Assembly (NCBI GenBank): GCA_949297205.1
Contig: CASFSH010000326.1
Span: 1-9,669, forward strand
DNA from: an uncultured Bacillota bacterium
GTDB taxonomy: Bacteria > Bacillota > Clostridia > UBA1381
Direction: 5' to 3'
Length of the DNA stretch: 9,669 bases
Shown in pieces: positions 6,070-9,669 of this stretch. Under the pieces are notes generated by a model. The model had not been told where the DNA came from. It made no database searches and saw only the letters and a list, made by a program, of their open reading frames with translations. Made by a program: the position numbers and the translations under genes. Position 1 is the stretch's first letter; every line of letters begins with the position of its first letter.

Positions 6070-6110
6070 TTTTTATACAAATATTATTATATATCATATT
6101 TATATAAAAA
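6070..6110. repeat. AT-only imperfect inverted repeat between ribU and the small membrane protein gene
   Basis: TTTTTATA (6070-6077) pairs with TATAAAAA (6103-6110), and AAATAT (6079-6084) with ATATTT (6096-6101), with one mismatch between the two parts and an 11-base loop. No U-tract follows on the - strand, so it is not a convincing terminator. It overlaps the candidate promoter below, and part of the symmetry may come from base composition. Confidence 0.35.
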
Positions 6111-6114
6111 TCAA
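6086..6114 (-). promoter_or_regulatory. Candidate promoter for the small membrane protein-manA-kinase-peptidase genes
   Basis: On the - strand TTGATT (6114-6109), 17 bases, then TATAAT (6091-6086): a perfect -10 with optimal spacing and a 4 of 6 match at -35. Transcription would start near 6079, about 35 bases before the start codon at 6044. The -35 overlaps the ribU stop codon. This would let the downstream genes escape riboflavin control. Confidence 0.4.
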
Positions 6115-6666
6115 TCATTTTATTACTTTTGATACTTTTTTGTAAACTAAAAATGTAATCAGTGATAAAATTAATCCTTTTGCAATATTAAACGGTACTA
6201 TAACTGTTAATATAATATCAATGTAAGTTTTAGCATCAGCGCCCTGCATATACAATGGCAACATAATAAATCTGTTCGCAAATGCTCCTGCAATAACCAT
6301 CGCGGCAACTCCGCACAATAATGCAGCAATTGCACCTTTAATGTTTTTATGGTATTTGTATACTAAACCGCTTACCAGACATAATATTCCGTTAATAGTG
6401 AAATTTGCCAGTTCTCCGACAAAACCTGTTGATGATGCAAAGCAATGAAGTACATTTTTAATTAGTTCTGCTAAAACACCCCACAGCGGTCCATATGCAA
6501 GGGATAAAATCAACGGCGGTAAATCAGATATTTCTATATCAAGAAATCCTGACACCTTATACGGTACGATCAGCTGCAAAATAAATGAAATCGCAGAGAA
6601 TATACCTACTGATACTATAAGTTTTGTACTTAAAAAATTTTTTTTGTTTTTTAATGATGTTTCCAT
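6115..6666 (-). CDS. ribU: Riboflavin ECF transporter S component RibU
   Basis: A membrane-embedded substrate-binding subunit that takes up riboflavin together with the shared ECF energy module (not in this window). The 183 residues form about six hydrophobic segments. Family marks are FLDIEISDLPPLI (41-53), GPLWGVLAELIKNVLH (59-74), SSTGFVGELANF (78-89), FANRFIMLPLY (129-139) and PFNIAKG (158-164). A strong AGGAGG ribosome binding site precedes the ATG by 8 bases. The identification is reinforced by the FMN riboswitch and terminator directly upstream: high FMN should stop transcription before this gene. The bases just before the Shine-Dalgarno can pair with it, suggesting a second control layer. 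The next gene on the strand begins 70 bases later. Confidence 0.95.
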   Translation of the reverse strand: METSLKNKKNFLSTKLIVSVGIFSAISFILQLIVPYKVSGFLDIEISDLPPLILSLAYGPLWGVLAELIKNVLHCFASSTGFVGELANFTINGILCLVSGLVYKYHKNIKGAIAALLCGVAAMVIAGAFANRFIMLPLYMQGADAKTYIDIILTVIVPFNIAKGLILSLITFLVYKKVSKVIK

Positions 6667-6675
6667 TAAAAAAAC

Positions 6676-6711
6676 CTCCTATAAATAATTATTTTTTGTA
6701 TCTCATAGGAG
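6676..6711 (-). promoter_or_regulatory. Helix that could cover the ribU Shine-Dalgarno sequence
   Basis: In the - strand RNA, CTCCTAT (6711-6705) is fully complementary to ATAGGAG (6682-6676), which contains most of the AGGAGG ribosome binding site. The loop is 22 bases. The 7 base pairs sit between the riboswitch terminator and the start codon, so they could limit initiation on transcripts that pass the terminator. This is seen in sequence only. Confidence 0.4.
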
Positions 6712-6723
6712 TGAACAAAGAAC

Positions 6724-6753
6724 AAAAAAACCCCGGAAGGTATACTTCCGGAG
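6724..6753 (-). terminator. Intrinsic terminator of the FMN riboswitch
   Basis: In the - strand RNA, CTCCGGAAG (6753-6745) pairs with CTTCCGGGG (6739-6731) around the loop TATAC, 9 pairs with one G-U, followed by seven U residues (6730-6724). It lies 17 bases after the aptamer's closing stem, as expected for an FMN-controlled attenuator. A neighbouring hairpin, GAGCAATG with CATTACTC (6770-6751), shares three bases with its 5' arm. Confidence 0.92.
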
Positions 6754-6770
6754 TAATGCACTCATTGCTC

Positions 6771-6878
6771 ATCTTCTTTCATCCGGACTTTAACCGTCGG
6801 TTCCGGAATTTCACCGGATCAACCAATAGGCTCGCAGACTTTACTGCCGGTAGAGAATTTCACTCTGCCCCGAAGATA
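6771..6878 (-). ncRNA. FMN riboswitch (RFN element)
   Basis: The - strand carries the RFN consensus throughout. ATCTTCGGGGC opens the element and its P1 strand pairs with GAAGAT at the end (6877-6872 with 6776-6771). Then come AGAGTGAAATTCTCT (the P2 arm), ACCGGC, the GCAG-taaagt-CTGC arm followed by GCGAGCC, GATCCGGTGAAATTCCGG, CCGACGGTTAAAGTC and CGGATGAAAGAAGAT. All conserved boxes are in order. It is followed by an intrinsic terminator and ribU, so FMN binding should reduce transcription of the riboflavin transporter. The stretch from 6667 to 7023 has no protein gene; this element and its promoter account for most of it. Confidence 0.97.
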
Positions 6879-6886
6879 CTTTAATA

Positions 6887-6915
6887 ATTATACTATATAG
6901 CCGCAATGTTTGCAA
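6887..6915 (-). promoter_or_regulatory. Promoter of the riboswitch-ribU transcript
   Basis: On the - strand TTGCAA (6915-6910), a 17-base spacer and TATAAT (6892-6887). Transcription should begin near 6880, which places the first RNA bases directly before the RFN element. Position and spacing make this the obvious ribU promoter. Confidence 0.75.
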
Positions 6916-6953
6916 TAGAATTTCATGAATTTTAAATACATTTGTATATTTAT

Positions 6954-6984
6954 AAAAGAAAACAAGTGAAATATTTTCTTTTTT
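6954..6984. terminator. Possible weak AT-rich terminator after the paaK-ACT operon
   Basis: AAAAGAAAA (6954-6962) is a perfect inverted match of TTTTCTTTT (6974-6982) with an 11-base loop. It is the only clear hairpin between the ACT gene stop at 7024 and the ribU promoter. There is almost no G-C pairing, and the T-run follows on the + strand rather than the - strand, so termination of the ACT transcript here is doubtful. Confidence 0.2.
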
Positions 6985-7023
6985 GTGTAATATACCAAAA
7001 GTCGTTGTTGTTAGATCAGATAT

Positions 7024-7455
7024 TTATCTGTACAAAGACTCTGCATCTACCAATTCTATATTATTTTCCGGTCCGAGTGCATCAACTGCTTCCTGCGGAT
7101 TATCAACCTTTATAACTACAGTAGCACCTTCTTTATTTTTTCCGATAAATGCATAAATATATTCTACATTAATTCCTTTATTTTCAAGAGTTTCCAATGT
7201 ATGTGTCAATCCACCGGGTTTGTCTTCAACTGTAACTGCAATTACATCGGTACATTTTACTATCATTCCTGTTTCTTTTATGACTTCCACTGCTTTGTCA
7301 GGATCATTTACAATCATTCTTAACACACCGAAATCAGTGGTATCTGCAATTGTCAAAGCACAAATATCAATATCGTTTTTTCCCAATACATCTGTCAATT
7401 TTGAAAGTTTTCCCAATTTGTTCTCAATAAATACCGAAATTTGCTTAATAAACAT
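7024..7455 (-). CDS. Tandem ACT-domain protein
   Basis: A cytoplasmic 143-residue protein made of two ACT regulatory domains. The first is about residues 3-68 (FIKQISVFIENKLGKLSKLTDVL, then ICALTIADTTDFGVLRMIV) and the second about 72-138 (IAVTVEDKPGGLTHTLETLENKGINVEYIYAF). Both have the beta-alpha-beta start with the ligand-type loop (ENKLGKL; EDKPGGL). ACT domains bind amino acids or related ligands. The protein is encoded 13 bases after paaK, a pairing common in anaerobic Clostridia and archaea, so it may sense an aromatic amino acid or aryl acid and adjust the ligase or its pathway. The frame could begin at 7488, but the ATG at 7455 is preceded by GGGAGG at an ideal distance and begins the first ACT strand; the longer form would overlap the end of paaK. 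Confidence 0.88.
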   Translation of the reverse strand: MFIKQISVFIENKLGKLSKLTDVLGKNDIDICALTIADTTDFGVLRMIVNDPDKAVEVIKETGMIVKCTDVIAVTVEDKPGGLTHTLETLENKGINVEYIYAFIGKNKEGATVVIKVDNPQEAVDALGPENNIELVDAESLYR

Positions 7456-7462
7456 ATAAAAA

Positions 7463-7468
7463 CCTCCC
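7463..7468 (-). promoter_or_regulatory. Ribosome binding site that fixes the ACT gene start
   Basis: GGGAGG on the - strand ends 7 bases before the ATG at 7455, right at the end of paaK. No comparable site precedes the in-frame ATG at 7488. Confidence 0.75.
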
Positions 7469-8770
7469 TTATAACTTTCTGTTATCAATTACTCTTTTTG
7501 CTTTTCCTTCACTTCTTACAATAGATTTAGGTTCGACAAGTGTCACTTTTGCTGATAAGCCCAATACACTCTTTAGGTTATCTTTTATTGTCTTTTCTAT
7601 CTTTTCAATTGATTTTACATCATCTGAGAAAATGTCTTCCGACATTTCAACTTGAACCTCCAAAGTATCGGAATTATTCACTCTATCAACAATAATCTGA
7701 TAGTTGGGTGTAACATTTGCTCCCAAACGAAGCAATACTTCTTCAATTTGTGACGGGAATACATTTACGCCTCTGATAATCAACATATCATCTGTACGTC
7801 CTGTAGGCTTATTCATTCTTATAAATGTTCTGCCGCACTCACAGCGTTCATAGTTCAAAGAACAAATATCTCTTGTTCTGTAACGTATGACAGGGAATGC
7901 TTCCTTTGTTATAGTAGTGAATACAAGTTCTCCAGTTGAACCCTCCGGCAGTACTTCTCCTGTATCCGGATCAATAATTTCCGCAATAAAATTATCTTCA
8001 TTAATGTGCATACCTTTTTGACATTCACATTCATATGAAACACCGGGTCCCATAATTTCCGAAAGACCGTATACATCATGCGCTTTAATACCCAGCTTAT
8101 CTTCAATTGCTTTTCTCATATCTTCAGTCCATGGTTCTGCACCGAATACACCTGCTTTTAAACTGAGTTTATCCTTTACGCCCATTTCTTCCACTGTTTC
8201 TCCAAGATATAAAGCATAAGAAGGGGTACAGCATAAAATTGTGGATTTAAAATCAATCATTGTCTGAATTTGTCTTTGTGTATTACCGCTTGATGTAGGA
8301 ACAACAGTTGCACCGATGTGTTCGGCACCGCCATGTGCACCAAGACCTCCGGTAAACAATCCGTATCCATAAGATACCTGAACGATTGACTCATCACTTC
8401 CGCCTGCAGCAACAAGCTGTCTTGCCATACATTCATCCCATATTTTAAGGTCATTTCTTGTATAACCTACAACAATTTGTTTTCCTGTTGTACCACTCGA
8501 TGCATGTATTCTGACAACGTCCTTTAAAGGTACGGCAAACAATCCGTATGGATAGTAATCTCTTAAATCCTGTTTGTATGAAAACGGCAGCTTTGAAAGA
8601 TCTTCAACACCCTTTATGTCTTCAGGCTTTAAACCCTTTGCATCCATTCTCTGACGGAAAAGCTCTACATTCTCATACATTCTTTTTACTTGCCATACTA
8701 ATTTTTCACTTTGAATTTTTTTTATCTCGTCTCTGTCCATACATTCTTTTTCAGGTTGATATATCGACAT
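7469..8770 (-). CDS. paaK: Phenylacetate-CoA ligase
   Basis: A cytoplasmic adenylate-forming enzyme that joins an aryl acetate to CoA using ATP, releasing AMP and pyrophosphate. The 433 residues match the family length. Motifs in order: P-loop HASSGTTGKQ (89-98), VSYGYGLFTGGLGAHGG (132-148), AGVFGAEPW (206-214), DVYGLSEIMGPG (232-243), TTITKEAFPVIRYRTRDI (285-302), GRTDDMLIIRGVNVFPSQIEE (324-344), and the C-terminal EGKAKRVIDNR (421-431) with the catalytic-type Lys. Cys248, Cys250, Cys310 and Cys312 could form a metal site, as suggested for other family members. A GGAA ribosome binding site lies about 11 bases before the ATG. In anaerobes such enzymes act on phenylacetate, indoleacetate or related acids; the accompanying ACT protein fits that. 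The indolepyruvate oxidoreductase genes that often sit beside it are not in the window. The exact aryl substrate cannot be told from sequence. Confidence 0.93.
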   Translation of the reverse strand: MSIYQPEKECMDRDEIKKIQSEKLVWQVKRMYENVELFRQRMDAKGLKPEDIKGVEDLSKLPFSYKQDLRDYYPYGLFAVPLKDVVRIHASSGTTGKQIVVGYTRNDLKIWDECMARQLVAAGGSDESIVQVSYGYGLFTGGLGAHGGAEHIGATVVPTSSGNTQRQIQTMIDFKSTILCCTPSYALYLGETVEEMGVKDKLSLKAGVFGAEPWTEDMRKAIEDKLGIKAHDVYGLSEIMGPGVSYECECQKGMHINEDNFIAEIIDPDTGEVLPEGSTGELVFTTITKEAFPVIRYRTRDICSLNYERCECGRTFIRMNKPTGRTDDMLIIRGVNVFPSQIEEVLLRLGANVTPNYQIIVDRVNNSDTLEVQVEMSEDIFSDDVKSIEKIEKTIKDNLKSVLGLSAKVTLVEPKSIVRSEGKAKRVIDNRKL

Positions 8771-8805
8771 TTTACATCATTCCTTTCTGTAAATAAATTT
8801 ATTTT

Positions 8806-8827
8806 ATATTGTTTTATTTAACAATAT
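8806..8827. repeat. Short perfect inverted repeat over the stop of the GH42 gene
   Basis: ATATTGTT (8806-8813) and AACAATAT (8820-8827) pair perfectly around six bases that contain the GH42 stop codon. There is no U-tract on the - strand. It might protect or mark the 3' end of the message, but an AT-rich chance match is possible. The gap to paaK is only 43 bases. Confidence 0.3.
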
Positions 8828-9669
8828 TATTTACTAAAATAACTCCGTAACCTTCAATTTCTTTTGTGTCTTTTTCACTGAACATATCATAAACCGTATA
8901 CGGTAAAGACATTTTTTTATCCGAATAATTTAACAGAATACTATATTCCGTATAGTTGAATGCTTCAATACAATCATTAAGGTTATTAAAAGGTATATCA
9001 ATATGATTTTTTATTATATCTTCATATACGCAGGCTGTGCTTTCATTAAAATACGTACCGAGATAATATACATTTTTATTCTTAACAAAACACGGTTTAC
9101 CTTTATGAGTACCGCCGCTGAACACTGCGATAGGTTCTGCTTCCTTAACATTTAAAACTTCATAATAAGTTGATGCTTTTATCTGCTTATTGTTAAATTC
9201 TATTATCTGTTCCGAATATTCGGGAATATATGTAAACCATTCAACCTCAGCACCTACCAATTCAGAAAATACTCCCGGAGGAGTTTTACGGTAATATTGA
9301 TTGTTTGTATCTTTCGTTCCGCTTCTTGCAGACAAAATCACTATTCCTCCGTTATCAGCAAAAGCTTTCAGATTATCAGCCGTTTCTTTTGTTGCTATAA
9401 CCATATGAGGAACTATCACAACCTTATAATCCGAATTATTTAAATCAATCGTATCATAAATGAAATCGCATTTTATATTCCGTCTATTCAAATAATTATA
9501 AATTGCATTTGAGTCATCACCAGCAAAACTTTCCACCTGATTATTGCATACATTATGATATTCACAAAGAATAGCAACCTGATTTGTGCTTTTTAGATTT
9601 AATAATACTTTTGAATGTTTTGTCAGTTCTTCTGCTATTTTTTTAATTTCTCTGCTTCTATAATTTTCT
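8814..9669 (-). CDS. GH42 beta-galactosidase, C-terminal part (5' end beyond window edge)
   Basis: The frame stays open from the stop at 8814 to the right edge, giving about 284 visible residues, so a GTG at 9536 is not the true start. The visible part matches the GH42 beta-galactosidase trimerisation domain: a QVAILCEYHN strand, GDDSNAIYNYLNRRNIKCDFIYD, YKVVIVPHMVIATKETADNLKAFADNGG, VILSARSGTKD, and PGVFSELVGAEVEWF. The small C-terminal beta domain follows (EYSILLNYSDKKMSLPYTVYDMF and GYGVILV). The TIM-barrel with both catalytic Glu residues lies outside the window. The enzyme would hydrolyse terminal beta-galactosides inside the cell; no signal can be judged. It runs in the same direction as paaK with a 43-base gap, but the two functions are unrelated, so shared transcription may be incidental. 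Confidence 0.88.
   Translation of the reverse strand, partial: ENYRSREIKKIAEELTKHSKVLLNLKSTNQVAILCEYHNVCNNQVESFAGDDSNAIYNYLNRRNIKCDFIYDTIDLNNSDYKVVIVPHMVIATKETADNLKAFADNGGIVILSARSGTKDTNNQYYRKTPPGVFSELVGAEVEWFTYIPEYSEQIIEFNNKQIKASTYYEVLNVKEAEPIAVFSGGTHKGKPCFVKNKNVYYLGTYFNESTACVYEDIIKNHIDIPFNNLNDCIEAFNYTEYSILLNYSDKKMSLPYTVYDMFSEKDTKEIEGYGVILVNNIVK

Noticed and set aside
6624..6884. 86-residue + strand ORF
   Set aside because: It runs across the ribU start, the riboswitch terminator and the FMN aptamer on the opposite strand; its sequence reflects RNA structure rather than a protein.
7909..8454. Short - strand ORFs of 65 residues within paaK
   Set aside because: They are out-of-frame shadows of paaK, which has all its motifs intact and no sign of a frameshift.
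9534..9669. GTG at 9536 as the start of a short separate protein
   Set aside because: The frame is open upstream to the window edge and the upstream residues (such as QVAILCEY) continue the GH42 trimerisation domain.
1..9669. CRISPR array, tRNA, rRNA or insertion sequence
   Set aside because: No spaced direct repeats, cloverleaf, ribosomal RNA stretch, transposase motif or terminal inverted repeat pair was recognised by eye on either strand.

Overview
The window is AT-rich, with strong GGAGG-type ribosome binding sites, an FMN riboswitch with an intrinsic terminator, and short tightly packed operons. Together these point to a low-GC Gram-positive anaerobe of the Clostridia (Eubacteriales), plausibly gut-associated. 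This placement is inferred from gene families and signals, not from a marker gene.

Layout. Positions 1-2922 read on the + strand: the 3' end of an AraC-type regulator, a small protein resembling the Imm-5-like putative immunity family, a ribokinase (rbsK) and a nucleoside hydrolase-like protein. A long bidirectional hairpin at 2938-2969 closes this block. Everything from 2994 to the right edge reads on the - strand. In transcription order from the right edge these genes are: the C-terminal part of a GH42 beta-galactosidase (cut by the edge); a phenylacetate-CoA ligase (paaK) with a tandem-ACT protein; an FMN riboswitch controlling the riboflavin ECF transporter subunit ribU; a four-gene group made of a COG2426 small membrane protein, mannose-6-phosphate isomerase (manA), an HPr-kinase-like ATPase and an S24/S26 peptidase; and finally a four-cysteine TSCPD protein.

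How the genes work together. The hydrolase and ribokinase make a coherent nucleoside-salvage pair: the base is released and ribose is phosphorylated to ribose 5-phosphate. The truncated AraC protein is a candidate regulator of that block. PaaK and the double-ACT protein form a pair often seen in anaerobes that handle aryl acids from aromatic amino acids. RibU is controlled by FMN through transcription termination, and a second short helix could also cover its Shine-Dalgarno sequence.

Most worth a second look: the coupled HPr-kinase-like ATPase and S24/S26 peptidase, a pairing typical of peptide-modification loci but here without a visible PqqD-like protein or precursor; and a near-consensus + strand promoter at 3295-3323 that points away from any annotated gene, into a hairpin antisense to the end of that operon. 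Start codons were moved inward for rbsK, the TSCPD gene and the ACT gene on ribosome-binding-site and family evidence. No rRNA, tRNA, CRISPR array, insertion sequence or complete mobile element was seen.
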